Source of the DNA: Colius striatus
Lineage: Eukaryota > Chordata > Aves > Coliiformes > Coliidae
Assembly (NCBI RefSeq): GCF_028858725.1
Contig: NC_084771.1
Coordinates: 2,818,915 to 2,882,914 of the forward strand
Direction: 5' to 3'
DNA: 64,000 bases
Shown: in pieces, positions 10,491 to 22,900 of the stretch
Numbering within the stretch: the stretch's first letter is position 1
How the letters are laid out: every line of letters begins with the position of its first letter
Made by a program: the position numbers and the translations under genes
Notes under the pieces: generated by a model
The model's input: only the letters and a program-made list of their open reading frames with translations
Databases searched by the model: none
Told to the model about the DNA's origin: nothing

Positions 10491-13400
10491 CCTCCTAAGC
10501 CAGGAGGAAGTGCAGGGGTGACATTAAGGGAGCTGATGCTGGGTACCACACTGGGGGCTGCCCACCACTCCCATAGCATGGCCCTGCAGCCCCTGGGCTG
10601 TCAGCATCTGTCTGGGGTCCTGCTCGTGCTGAGGTGCCATTGGGTGTGTGGCCAGGACAGAGTGGCAGCAAGGGCCTGTGCTTTTGGTGACCCCTTCCAC
10701 GATTAGCACAGAGTCAAATCTTGGCACATCCCCCCTGGATGAGCAGCAGGTGAGTGCCAGCACTCCCCCTTGGCTCTGCAGACCAAGTGCAGCTCCCACC
10801 TGCCGTGTTCCTCTTGCCAGGGGCAGCTGCAATGGGTCCCTGTAGGTTTTGTGCTCCCTCCTGAGGCAGACTCGGGGTACAGACCTCATACCCCTCTGCA
10901 AGGCTCAGCTACACGTTCCCTACTTGTGCTATGGGATGAGGGCTAACTGTCACTGTACACAGCTGTTGAAAAGCCACACTGCCTTCCTGGGAACATCCCA
11001 GTGCCCAGGGCAGGACAAGGGCTGTGGTGGAGAGGCTGTGACATCTGGGACTAGGTTTCCCTGAAAGTGTCCCTGCTCCAGGCAGCCAGCCTGCACCCAG
11101 AGCCCAGCCTGGAGGCAGAGAGGCTCTCCTCCCTTGTTCCCTTTGTTCCCTTGTGCCTCCCAAAGGTGTCAGAGGTCCAGCAGACAGGGATGCATCTCCT
11201 CCCAGAAGATGCAGCAGAGAGAACGAGGAGGAAGGAAAAGAATGGCAAACGTTCCTTTCCTCCTTCAAACAGAAAGAGATTTGACTTTTAGATAGAGTTT
11301 GTGAGAACAAAAATACACCCCACACAGGCACAGACAGAGATGGATACACACAGATATGTACAAACATTCAGCTGACTGCCTAACAAGGTCAAACAGTAAA
11401 TATTTATACCTGGAAGCTATCAATCTCATCTGTGCTGGGGCCTCTTGCCAAAAATGCCTCCAGGACTAGTTTAGCTTGGTATGGAGAGAAGGCTGGTGAA
11501 TTGTTTGGGTTTTTTTTTCTCCCTCTGCTTTGACATTAATAAGACACTCATGTTCTCATGAACATGTCCCTTGCCCTGGCTGTGCCCTCCCCACCCCCAG
11601 CAGCCACCCAGGAGCCAGGGAAATGCTCTTTCTCTCCAGTCTGCAACATCCACACTGATATTTCATTGGGTGAGTTAAAATATGGCCCATGCAATTTGAG
11701 GAAAAGGCCTTGGAGCAAGGGCTGGCCCAATGCTGTAGCAGCCCAGTGCCACAGCCCCACAACAGCTCTCCACCCCCCAGGAGCAAGCATATGGAAGGGG
11801 GACACCAATATGTCCCTGGCAAACCTTTCCCCTTGCCTCTCCTGCTCATGGCATGTCCTGGCAGCTGGGGGAGCATGGTACCTGTCCTCAGTAGCCACTT
11901 GCCTTTGGCTGTGACCCTTCCTTTGACAGCAGTGTGTGCTTAACTGCTTTGTTCCTCCAGTAGTTGCAAAGAGGCTGAGTCTACAGCAGCTTTTAGGAGA
12001 GGCAGCAGCTCCAGGTTTTTGAAGGTCTCAGAGAGGTTCTTAGCAGAACAGAGTCCTTCCCACGTGAGGTGGCCTGGAGCAAGAGAAACCTCTCCCTGCT
12101 ACGTGATGCAGCTCTGTAATCCTCCCCAGGGGACGGCTGGAAGGAACCTGAGGTGTGGACAGAACCCAGCAGCTCTGTCTTGGCTGGCTCAGACCTGCTT
12201 GGTGACACTCAAGAAGCTTTTGAGACACTGTTAGGGGTAACTCCACCAGCCCTTTAGATGAACAGATGGCACTGAGAGATCACCTCTCCCCTCTCCCTCC
12301 CATGCCATGCCACAGAGGAGCCTCAGCACTAAGGCTGAGGCTTAGTGTGTGCAGCCCTCATGTGCCAGCTCCCTGCTCCCTCCAAGGATCTGCACCCAAC
12401 TGCCCCCCTCCCTGGGGCACAGGGTCCCCAAGGCTGTGCTGCTCGTGCCCAGGTGTGGTTTCAGAGGAGGGAAGAGACAAGCTGCCTGCACCAAAGCATC
12501 CCTCTGGCATTTTCAGGAGGAAGGCAACCGCAGGCTTGGACTGCACCCTGTGTGTCCCAGCTGGTGCAAGCTGCAAAGGCAGCAGTGCAGACCGAGCAGA
12601 GCCACTTCAACACCCTCAAAGACTTCTACATCCTGCCTGGGAGACTCTCATCAAGCCAGGGAAGCTTTAGGCCTTGCCAGATTGAGGTGCAGAGCTAAAG
12701 GACGTTCCCAGTCTGTGCACAACTGCGGGTGAGCCTGTCAATGGCCACGTGCAGATCCGTTCCTGGACAGGACCAGTGGTACAATGGAGCCCTTAGGTGC
12801 TCTCCCAGCAAGCAGCAAAGCCCAGCAACTGCTCCTAGGTTAGCTCTGGCCTGGTGTTGCCTTAGAAGCAGCCCCCACCAGCAGCCTTGTGTTATTTAGG
12901 AAGGAAATGTCCCAATTTGAGCCCCTGACAGGTTGGTGGGGTTTCTCTTTTTACAGAAAGGAACATTATCTTGTGTGTGATGTCTGCTGGCAGGGGATGA
13001 TAAACCGCTTATTTATAACTAGCTTCCCAAAATGCTTCCCTGCTTGGAAGCCAAGCTACAAATCCTGTTTGGTTTGTTGTCTTTAACCAAAGGATGCTGG
13101 TACTTCTGCTTCCAGCTGGCAAAAGAAAGACTGGGAGGCAGTGCCAGGCTTTGGTGGGAACAGACTCGGCTCCCCGGGCGTGTGAACGCAGAGCCACAAA
13201 GGCGGCTTTTTATCAGGCAGAGAGCAAAGGCTTTGGGGTCAGGAAGAGCAAAAGAGGAGCCAGCAGATGGGTGTCACTGGCAAAGCAGATCTGGGGGCTG
13301 TGTCCTGGGGAGGGACCAAGAGTCTGGTGAGGGGAGGGACGAGGGGCCTGGGCTGGCATCCTGGTGTCGTGGGGAGGGAAGGTCTGGGGCAAGAGACAGA

Positions 13401-13654
13401 TCCTGGTCCCCTGAGCACAGCCCCAGGAGGGTGCTGAGGCTGCTGGGCAGCTGATAGTGGGAGCTGCAGGCTGCTGGAGGGCTCTGCACTGCACCCACAC
13501 ACAGCTGGGATGCACAGTGGGATGGGACTCTGGGGGTCAGGGGGGATTTGGCAGCAGAGCCCCCTCAGTGCTGGGGCCAGCTCAAGTCAGCTGAGTCCCT
13601 GCATCCCATCCTTAGGCTTGCTTTTGCTGTAATTCTGTTAGTAAACACAATATA
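10491..13654. other. Region just beyond GABRA3 3' end, nothing recognised
   Basis: About 3.1 kb with no recognised CR1, exon or RNA gene. It is moderately GC-rich with many overlapping short frames. A neighbouring GABA-A gene (epsilon/gamma-4 type), which could lie on this side by analogy with mammals, was looked for by its M4 motif and not found. Confidence 0.5.
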
Positions 13655-16179
13655 CTCTTTGTTACCATTTTATTGTGTTTGTTTTGCTTTTTTTTCTTTA
13701 TAGGGTTTCTATTCCATTCACTTAGGCCTGAGTATTGTAGTGACATGAATGTTGTATGAGATACACTTCATCTGGCTTACCAAAGGAAATGACATCCCAG
13801 TATTCTCCAAAGCAAACAGCTGCCAGGGCACTTCCACCCCAGGGGATGGGGCTGGTGCAGGGAGCACGAGGCCTGGGTGCTGAGGGGTGCAGGGCAGGGC
13901 TGGGCAGGGCTGGGGGTGGCTGCAGCAGCAGCAGCATCAAGCCAGAGCCACGAGGAACTGGGTGCCCCAGGTGCAAAGCAGCCGGGGTATCACTCCCCCA
14001 GCCCGTGGAGGAGCTGCATCCTCCCTCTGCTCCTCCAACCCAAGGCTGGGTGCAAAGGGGGAGAGCTCCTGGGCTTTCCCCTCCCAAGCAGCCAGTGGGG
14101 AGCCCCAGGGGATGAAAGGCACTGTAGAAATGTCATGGGGGCTCGGGGTGATGTGGGGGGAGGCTGGGCAGGGAGCTGGTGCCCTCAGCATGGGCTCGGG
14201 CACGGCTGCTGGATGCATTCCTGGCCTGAGCTCCCCCAGCTCCTCTCCTCGCTGCAGCTGCACTGCTGTTGAGCCTGTAAGATTGGTAAGGGATGGGCAG
14301 GACACACACCAGCCACCCACAGGGCAGGACAAAGTGCCCTGGCCTTGCCCGCTCCGTCCTGCCATCCCCATGGATATTCCAGGTGTGGCAGATCCTGTGC
14401 CTTGTGCTCAGCCCCGCTCCTGCATGGGCAGGGGTACACTGGGCTTAGCACAATGGCTCAAAGCAAGGCTGAAGACATGACCTTAGGGGTGCTGGGGCCT
14501 CAGCCTGGCTGCATGCACACAAAATGTGCTGGGGGCAGCTCAGGGGGGCAGCTGGGGGGATCAGAGGGGGGCCCAGGAAAGAGGAGATGCATCCCAACCT
14601 GGGAGCAGGGCTGGTGGTGGGATTGGTGCTGCCTGTGGGATGGGGATCAGGACTCAGCAGGCACTGGATGTGCTTCCTTACAGCAGGGCAGTGTCCCCAC
14701 GGGTCTGGGACACAGCTCGATGCCACCACCTTGTGCTGCTGCTGCTGGTGCGAAGGGGACAACCCCTGCTTTGGGTCCTTGAATGTGATGGCTGGGAAGG
14801 GAGAAAAAGCCTCTCTCCAAGGCATTGGAGGGCTTTCCATGGAAGAGTGTGCAGGTGTTAGAGTTAGGTCTTATCTCAGTGGCTTTGTGGGGTGGCACCT
14901 GGCTCACGTGGCTCTCCAGGACAGCAGTATCACCCTGGTGTTTGAAAGAGCCCCTTCTGCAGTCCTCCCACAGTGCTGAGGGTGCTCAGCTGCATCTGCT
15001 CACCAGGGGCACGGGGTCCTGGGGGACTGACTGTGTCCAGCCCCACAGGTGCAGAGGGTCCCTGGTGTGTCCCAGGGAAGCAGCCCACACCTGAGCTGTC
15101 CTGGCACACACCAACAGCCGTGCTGCCCCAGACCCTGCTCCTCCCCAGCACCGTGGCACAGCCCAGGGGCACGGGCTGCTCTGCCCAAACCCACCTGCCA
15201 GCAGACACTGGCAGCCAAAGGAGGATGAATGGGGAGCTGGAGGAAGGGGCTGGGACAGAGAGGAAATGCTGAGGAGGGTAAGTGGATGGGGCCAAGAGAA
15301 GGTGAAAAGCCACCCATCTGAACACAAACTCTACGGCTTCCAGCCCTGGGGCTGAAGTCATGTGTGCCTTACAGCTACTGTCTCCTCCAAGGCATCACAC
15401 AGCTCCTGTCCTGACTCCCTGGCTGCCCTGAGAGAGATGATTACACAAACTGCCCCAGAGTGCAGGGTGGCAGACACACAAGACCTTTCTCACCCGTTCT
15501 TGCCCGGGGAGAGACACGGAGGGAACCAGCAGCTGCGTTTGATGAAGACAGAGAGGAAGAAGCCCTGTAGATACCCACGAGGTGCTGCCACCCTGTCCTG
15601 CCCCTGCAATGGTTCCCCAGCCCACAGCAGTGCTGGGTTCTCCCTGGGGGGCACTGGGCCCATGCTGCTCCCTCAGCAACCCGCTCGCCTGCACCCCCAG
15701 CCTGGGGGGCACCTGGCACAGGGCCCAGCTGATGATGCCTGGCTCTGGAGGCCTCCACATCCCCCAGCCAGGAGCATCCCCCATGCTCTGGCAGCCCATT
15801 GCAGGAGAGGAGGAGGGGGCAGACCACAGCGGCGGAGCAGAGCGTGGAATGGCAGTGGCAGGAGGAGCACGGGAAGGGCAGGGGGGGACATGGAAGCACA
15901 GGGTGGTTTGGACAGAAGGGGGACATCAGACCCACGCTGATAGAGGCACAACTTATCATCCTTTTTCTTTCCTTTCATCATGGGAGACAAAGTAAAACAA
16001 AACAAAAGCGAACGGGATTGGATGCAACCCCAAAGCTGTGGGTAGGTGCTAAAAGAACCCTCTCATAGGAATAACAACACCAACCAAACGATAACCATGG
16101 AACCAAACTGGAAAGAAGAAAGCCCTGGAGAATTCCTGCCTGGGTGGTGCTCACTGATGGGAGGTTTGTGTGGCTGGTT
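13655..16179 (-). other. GABRA3: Probable GABRA3 3' untranslated region
   Basis: No AATAAA or ATTAAA was seen on the minus strand between the stop codon and 13674, so the transcript probably runs about 2.5 kb past the stop. Its first part is U-rich in the transcript, with repeated UUUUG units at 15991..16008. The middle (about 13850 to 15900) is GC-rich, full of short chance reading frames on both strands and without any recognised repeat. The far end (13640 to 13800) becomes AT-rich and looks like a normal 3' UTR end. The extent is inferred and would need transcript data. Confidence 0.5.
13669..13674 (-). terminator. GABRA3: Candidate GABRA3 polyadenylation signal AATAAA
   Basis: On the minus strand the sequence reads ACAATAAAATGG, followed about 20 bases later by TATTGTGTTTAC, a GU-rich downstream element. 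It is the first canonical signal I find after the stop codon, in an AT-rich island flanked by GC-rich sequence. Predicted cleavage is near 13655. Confidence 0.55.
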
Positions 16180-16509
16180 TCATTGTTTGGGGATCATTCC
16201 CTTGATGGCCGACTCCCGGTTGACATACGTGGCCCAGTAGACCAAGTTGAAAATGGCAAAGAGCACTGGGAAGACGATGCGGGACATCTTGTCTACCTTG
16301 CTGACGCTGTTGTACGTCTTCTTGCTCTCTGGGAGCTTCTCCTCGAGGCGGGGCATCTTGGGGGGGACGGTGGTGGCGGCAGCAGTGGCAGCAGCACTCT
16401 TGGAGATGGTGGGCAGGCCGGGGTCCTTGGCGATGCTGAGGGCATACGTGGTGCCGACGATGTTGTAGGTGGTGTTGGTTTTCTTCGCTAGTGCCACTGG
16501 CTCTTTTTT
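16180..16509 (-). CDS. GABRA3: GABRA3 terminal coding exon, 330 bp (M3-M4 loop, M4, stop)
   Basis: Starts after the acceptor CCTCCCTAG with [20 protein letters not shown] and ends [13 protein letters not shown], then TGA (16180..16182); 109 residues plus stop. The order is: variable cytoplasmic loop, including the alpha-3 block NIVGTTY and an alanine-rich stretch [10 protein letters not shown]; the conserved pre-M4 block [15 protein letters not shown]4 ([19 protein letters not shown], about encoded residues 372-390); and the extracellular tail. From memory, mammalian alpha-3 ends [13 protein letters not shown], so only one residue differs in the tail, the strongest single argument for alpha-3. 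A 35-bp CR1 tail remnant lies 139 bp upstream of the acceptor. Confidence 0.96.
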   Translation of the reverse strand, partial: KKEPVALAKKTNTTYNIVGTTYALSIAKDPGLPTISKSAAATAAATTVPPKMPRLEEKLPESKKTYNSVSKVDKMSRIVFPVLFAIFNLVYWATYVNRESAIKGMIPKQ

Positions 16510-16648
16510 CTAGGGAGGGTGGAAGAGAGAAAAACAGAAGAGAGATGAAGTGACTGTAGAATTGCACAGAGAAGGTTTTGTCCTCTGAGTTTACCTGCTT
16601 GCCCGGAGGAGAAGATGGAAAAGGGTGTGAGGAGCAAGAGATCAAGAA

Positions 16649-16683
16649 CCATAGAATGCTGGAAGGGACCTTTAGAGCTCAGA
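16649..16683 (-). repeat. Minimal CR1 3' tail remnant
   Basis: Thirty-five bases, CCATAGAATGCTGGAAGGGA continuing CCTTTAGAGCTCAG, match the extreme 3' end of CR1 in minus orientation. The element is either strongly 5'-truncated at insertion or partly deleted. It sits 139 bp upstream of the terminal-exon acceptor, in the transcript's sense orientation. Confidence 0.75.
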
Positions 16684-17859
16684 AGGCATTGTGGAAGAAA
16701 GATGTGGTGAGAAGATGGCCAGAAGCCATGACATCCTGAGGGCTGCTGGAGCATCAGGACGTGCTGGACTCGGGTGGACCAGCTGCTCCATGTAAGCCTG
16801 GCATGACACACATGGCACAGAGCTGCCAAGCCTGGCAGCCAGGCCCTGCTGCAAGTCAAGTAGCTGAAGCCACAGAGCTGGGTTTGTAGGTTCCTCGCAG
16901 CCCATTAGGTGGCACAAAAAGGTGGTGCAGCCGCCCTGGATGGTGACTCCTCCACTGCCCAGCGCTGCCAGCTCTGTGGTGCCTGTGGCCGGCTCAGTGC
17001 GAGCGAACACAGCTTCACACTCCTCGTTTTCACTCTCAACTGGCCAGTGTTTGCTGCTGCATGTAAGGCTCAGCCATGGAGAGACGGTGCAGGAACAGAA
17101 TCTTAAAGACTGACAATGGGTGTGATGATCCTGGGGGGAGGAACTGGGTCAGGTTGTGGGCCAGGTGAGAGTGGGAGACACGACAGAGGATCAGCGTTTA
17201 GCTGTGGCTGGGGGTTCTTGTGCCAGTGCCTTTAAGAATGTGGGTGTCAGCATTGCAATATTTTGGTGCCATACTACAAGGCCATATCATACACTGTCTC
17301 AGGGTCCTGAGTAGCTCACAATTTAACACTGTGGTGTCCAAAATGCCTCTGTGACCCTTTAGAGCACTTCATGACCTGCCCTGGTAAGACACAGAATGGA
17401 CAGAAGGCATTTGCACAAGCCCTGGATCTCAGGATTGCTCAACACAGTACTGTAGGGCAGGGGGAAGCCTTTTGCCTCTCCTTCATATCTAAGGGTTGCT
17501 GCAATTCAAGGGAGATAAGCGCAGGCCTCCCCCAGGATTCCAAGGACAGCCGTGCTGTCCGTGCTGAAGGGAGGAGAGCAAGCACAGTGAAGGGCACAAG
17601 AGGCACTCACTTGCCACATAGGATGCACTGGAGGATGGTGGAAGATGCTGGAGACAGACAGTTCAGATGTTAATGAAGATGAGTGGATGGGAAGATGGAG
17701 GTAGGAAGTCATGATAGGTGTTACCCCCCCTCTCGGGATCTTCCTGTTGCTGTCAGAGCCCTGAGGCCACCTGCACCCATAGACCATATTGTATAAAGCA
17801 ATCCAGGTCTAGCAGAAGCCCAGTGAATGAAATCTGTTCATATGCAGCCATCACAGGAT

Positions 17860-18140
17860 TGGTTTAGTTGGAAAAGACCTTTAAAATCACCAGGTCCAAG
17901 CCCTCCCCTCACCCTGCCAAGCCCACCACTAACCCATGGCCCTCAGCACCTCAGCTCTGTGGCTTTTAAATACCTGCAGGGATGGGAATCTCATCACTTC
18001 CCTGAGCACAGGGGCTGACAACCCTCCCAGGGAAAATGTTCTTCCTTAATATCCAACTTAAACTTCTCCTGATGCAACTTGAGGCCGTTTCCTCTTGCCC
18101 TATCACTCGTTATTTGAGAGAAGAGGCTGGCATCAGACAC
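17860..18140 (-). repeat. Old CR1 LINE fragment, divergent tail type
   Basis: Minus orientation. The plus strand reads AGTTGGAAAAGACCTTTAAA, ATGGCCCTCAGCACCTCAGC, AATGTTCTTCCTTAATATCC and TTCCTCTTGCCCTATCACTC. The tail type (GGAAAAGACCTT, CCCTCAGCACCTCA) matches the one at 53337 and differs from the common subfamily. Confidence 0.85.
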
Positions 18141-19356
18141 CCTGAATGTCCCAGCACTCATGTACTCAATGTGGTGCCCACTGTAATGGCACCAACAGTC
18201 AGCATTAGACACAGCAGTGACTCAGGGTGGGAATCTCACATCTAAACTCAGAACAAGGTGTGACTTTGGATCTAATTTTCTATTCAAAAGCAACTGAAAC
18301 ACCAGGTGAGGCTCATCCAGGTGTTCCCAGGGGTGCTTGGCATGGGCTTGCATCTATGTGTGAGGGAACCATGTGCAAAGCAATCATTAAGAGAAGGGGA
18401 GAGTGTGCAGCCAGGAGGACCAGTTCATCTCCCCATTCTAGCCTGGCAAGTGCAGGGCAGCAACACGGCTGGGCAGCACTGGGAAAGGCCAGATCCATCC
18501 ATCTGCTCTGCAGGAACACTCCCAGGGCTTCTGCTGTCAGCCTGTACTTCCATTTTCAACGTGTCCCCACTCACCATGGATATCTCTGGTCACCTTAGGA
18601 AATGAATTTTCCATCGTGATTTGCAGGGGGACACCTAAAGCAGACCCTGTGCAACCTTCAAACCCCTCTCTGACCACACCATAGCCAGCCCTGCAGCCTT
18701 CTGATAATGACAGCAATTACAGAAATTAACTGGCTGTTAGAAGGAGGTCTAAATGTCTTCAGACTCCAGCTCAGACTAAACTACTGATCAGGCCATATTC
18801 ATAGTTTTATGGGAGAGGGTGTTACAATCTGCAATGATGAACTGGGTGACTGACTTCTGCAATCATTGGAGACGTGTTCACTTGTACTGCTGGCACAGCA
18901 GGTGAAACTTCCCAATGAAGAGCTGGCAAGAAGGAAATAAAAGACTAAAGGTGCTTCACCTTCTCCAACATTTCAATATGCTCAAGTGTGATTGCTTATT
19001 AGCACAGCTACAGGGGCTAATCAAAGAATCAATAATGAAATAACCCCCAGACTGTTGTTTTCAGAAGGTAATCTGGAGTGCACCAGGGTTATTTTAGTAT
19101 TAATCAGCCATGTTATTCATTACAAGGATAAGATGACTTACAAGTGACGTGACATTGTCAACCTGGCTAGCTTTTCTGCCCCAGAGCTTGGAAAGTGGTC
19201 TGTCTTGCCTGGACAAAGGGATCTGAAAACAACCAGCTGAAAGAGAGCAAAGTGGGCAAATATGAATTCTGTGGCTGGTCACAGCAAGCTTCTGCTCCTG
19301 TTAGTGTGATCCAGAGCCCTCAAGCATCAACTTGGGCTTCTGTGGACCTCAGCTCA

Positions 19357-19970
19357 CAGAATCACAGCATGGTGGGGGTTGGAAGGGACCTTTAGAAACC
19401 ATCCAGCCCAACCCCCTGCAGAAGCAGCTCCCACCTACATCAGGTCACACAGGAACGTGTCCAGGTGGGTTTGGGAACCTCCTGAGAAGAAGCCTCCACA
19501 CCCTCCCTGGGCAGCCTGGGACAGGGCTCCCTCACCCTTCTCTGCAGCAGTTCCCTGTCTCTCTGCAGCTGGGGAGCCCACAACTGGGCACAGGACTCCA
19601 GCTGAGGCCTCAGCACATGTGGCAGAGCAGAGAAAAGGGGAGCAGAAGCTCCCTGGCCCTGCTGCCCACACTCTGCTGGATGCCCCCAGGCTGCCATTGG
19701 CTTCTTGCCCACGAGGCCACGTTGCTGCTCATGGGCAGTTTCTTATCACCCAGCACTGCCAGGTCTGTCTCCTGGAGCTGCTCTCCAGCAGGTCACCCCC
19801 AGCCTGGCCTGGTGCAGGGGGTTGTTCCTCCCCAGTTGCAGGACTCTGCCCCTGCCCTTGCTGAACCTCAGCAGGTTCCTCTGTGCCCAACTCGCAGCCT
19901 GTCCAGCTCTCACTGGTAGCTCAGTCTCTGGTGCATCAGCCAATCCTCACAGTTTGGTGCCATCAGGAAA
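19357..19970 (-). repeat. CR1 LINE fragment with internal deletion
   Basis: Minus orientation. The tail GGTTGGAAGGGACCTTTAGA and the GGGCAGCCTGGGACAGGGCT block are followed within a few bases (about 19540) by CAGTTCCCTGTCTCTCTGCA and the GCTGCCATTGGCTTCTTGCC block, which normally lie several hundred bases further into the element. A middle segment is therefore missing. Long frames on both strands here are artefacts. Confidence 0.9.
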
Positions 19971-22900
19971 CCTGAAGACAGCTCATACTGCTGAGGTAGT
20001 GCAGAGGCTTGGGAGCCTAAAGCCAGGGCTTTTTTCCCAGCTGCCTATGGAGTCTTCTGCCCTGGTCAGAGCTGGGAGCCTGGGTAGCCTTTGGGAAGCA
20101 CCCAGAGCACACACTGCCTACACCAAGGCACACGTGTCTGCTCTATGTGTGCTTGGCTCCTGAGATGGCAGAAGAAATGTTTCAGCCTCGAGTTTACTGG
20201 ACTGTGCTTTATAAAGAAGTGTTTCAGGCAAGATTTTGACAATCAAACAAAGCAAAACATGCTTATTGCTGTCAGCTGCAAAGTAGCCCCCAGCCTTCCC
20301 CCTCCACCTTTATCTGTGAGGAGTTCCACATCCCACTGAAGGAGAAGGAAAGAGTGGAAAAACAGGAGGAAACCCCAGGTTTGCTTTGGGAACTTGTCCT
20401 GATCAAAACATCGACGTTGCAAAGCAATTCCTACCTCTCATGGCCCACTTTGAGCACAGGGAGACTGAACCACTGCACAAAGCTGTCTCTGTGCTGCTCC
20501 CCTGAGGAAAAAGCTGTGAAATCAGGTCTGGAGATAAAAATGTTCCCTGGATTTTGCAGTCTGACAAGTTTTTTTTCCACTACACACACACACCCTGGAA
20601 AATAACAGTGTTTCTGTTAAATCTGCTTGTTGTCAAGCCTCTCTGTTGGGGAGCTCATGTCTGAACCTCTACATTATGGGAACTACCAGTTCTACCTACA
20701 ATCTGCTGGAGGTTTAGTCCTCTGCACCTGCTCCTTGGCTGGAGATGTGAGTTGGAAGCACTGTCCCCTTGACAGGCCACTGAAGGTCACCATCACCAAT
20801 ACCTGCAGTGCTTGAGAAATGCAAGGTATGTGCCACTTGCCTTTCCAGAGACAAGGTGCAAGCAGCTCTAGTCTCTGACATATTTATGTCCTATAATTCA
20901 AAACACAGCAACTGCAGTTGCTGTTCCAGCAAGCATGTCACTCCTTCTTCATGTCAGCCAAAGTTCCCCTCTGCAGTGTGCCAGAGACTCCATCCTATCA
21001 GAGAACAGCAGCAAAGTGTTTTAAACTGAGACTCCTGCACCCTGAGCAGAGACAAAAAGCTCTGGGTGATGCCATTTTGCACTAACAAGCAGCCTATGCC
21101 AATGCCATGCTGCTGTCAGCTGCTGCTGGGACCTTTGGCATCACTCATCTCTCCCATCTCTTCACTCAGATTATGTGGGACTGGGCCCAATGATCTTATG
21201 CTCCCTGGATTGCCAGATAAAGACTCAGAGGTTGGATGGAGTCAATAATCAGCCCAAGACACCACACAGTGTTGAAAGAGGGTGCAATGTTGTCAAAGAA
21301 TGATACATGGACTCTAGTGACGATGCTGAGAACATAAATCACTTGCAGTGCTATGGAGTGCTACAGGTGACTGCCAGTGCAGTAGGACAAAGGACACAGA
21401 GCATGGTCAGCAAGGGGAAGTCCCAGGTAAAACATTTCTACCACAGTGAGGCAGAAAAGAGAGAGATGCATCTGAATCATCCTGTGAGCTTGTAAGGCTT
21501 CAGACTGGTTGAAAATGCTGGCCTGTCAGGGTTGGCTCTAGCTCCTCCCTGCTGGCAAGGAGGAGATTGAAATGAAGTTGCCACAACTGGAAAGAAACAA
21601 AGGAGAATCATTCTCAAGTGACTTGGATCAAGGGGCAAACTTCAGAAGTGCTGAAGGGTGGGTTGGACAAAGAGCTGAGCTCTGCTCAGTCAGAGCAAAA
21701 GGCACCTTGTGCCAATGGGCAGCACACCCATCACTTCCAAAACACAAGCCACAAAACCACGATGATCTTACCAACAGAGAGGCCTGCAGGGTGCCTTTTG
21801 GTGACTTTCTCTACGTGAAAAGACATGTGAAAAGTACATAAAAAGCCTAAACCTTTCTCACCATGGACTGCAAAGGGTAAGGATAAAGATCCAGGAGCAT
21901 TCCTCCATCCAAAGTGTGCTCTTCCTTGCTTTCATGTGGCTGACTGCAGCCACTTGCATTATCTTTGCTGTTCCTTGCCACACAGGATTTCAGGGCAGTG
22001 TCATACGAGCACAAACACACAGCTGAATCAGATTTTAGGCACAGACATTGCAAGTGGAAGTGGAAGTGGGTTTAAATGCCTTCCAAAGATCCCAAACATC
22101 TTCCATCCTGAGGAACAGAGAACCCCTTCTTGCAGGGAGCCATTCTTGCAGACTTCATGAGTTTCCCAGTGGCAAATGGTTAATGGTTGTCTCTCCAGAT
22201 CTTCACTGTAACAGCCACTCAGGATGTGACCTTGCTGGCTCCAGAGATGGCCATCCCTGTGTTTGGGATGGATGGATCTCCCTCTGTCCAGACACAGCCC
22301 TTCTGACCTGAAGTGGGTTGTTTTAGCAGGTTATTTTGAGGGTGCTGGATATAGGGAGCTTTGCTGGCTACTGAAAGCACTTGCCTTTCAAACTCTTTGG
22401 CCTCTCAGTCCTCCCCAGCTACTGCCATCTCCCACCTGCCTCCTGAGGCAGTTTTTGGGGGGGAAAAGAAATCATCTTTACTAACAAGTTTTCCTCAGTG
22501 GATCCAGATGTCTTCCTCCTTCTGCAGCTTCAGGCTGGCTGCTGCCACTCTGCCATACACAAAGAGGGAATCCTTCATCCACAGTGAGTGATTACTGGTG
22601 GCAGGCAGGAACAGCTCAGAAAATCCCTGGGTCTGAGAAGCTTTAGTCAGATCTTATCAGAGTGCATGCTAAAGTGTGTTTTTAGTGACATCTGTGGTGA
22701 TACCTGCCTGCCTTTCACCACAAACTGCAGAGAACGTGCAGGGTGGCTCCCAGCTAGAACCAGAACCTAACTGTGGCTAGAGCCAGAACATCATCATGAT
22801 CATTTGTGATGTAGAGATGAGCAGTTTAACCAAGATGAGGCATCTACCTGAAACAAAAATGCCCTGTTCCCATCTAAACTTGATGTGTTGGCTGAAGAGG

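Noticed and set aside
9766..10521. 251-codon plus-strand open frame, among the longest in the window
   Set aside because: Most of it is the non-coding strand of the CR1 fragment 9976..10490; no protein domain is visible.
1..13640. Neighbouring GABA-A subunit gene downstream of GABRA3
   Set aside because: Expected by analogy with the mammalian cluster, but no exon with the Cys-loop, M1, M3 or M4 motifs is present in this part.
16151..16645. 164-codon minus-strand frame overlapping the last GABRA3 exon
   Set aside because: It is an out-of-frame shadow of the terminal exon and runs through the splice acceptor into the intron.
19332..19919. 195-codon and overlapping 161-codon plus-strand frames
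   Set aside because: They lie on the antisense strand of the CR1 copy 19357..19970.
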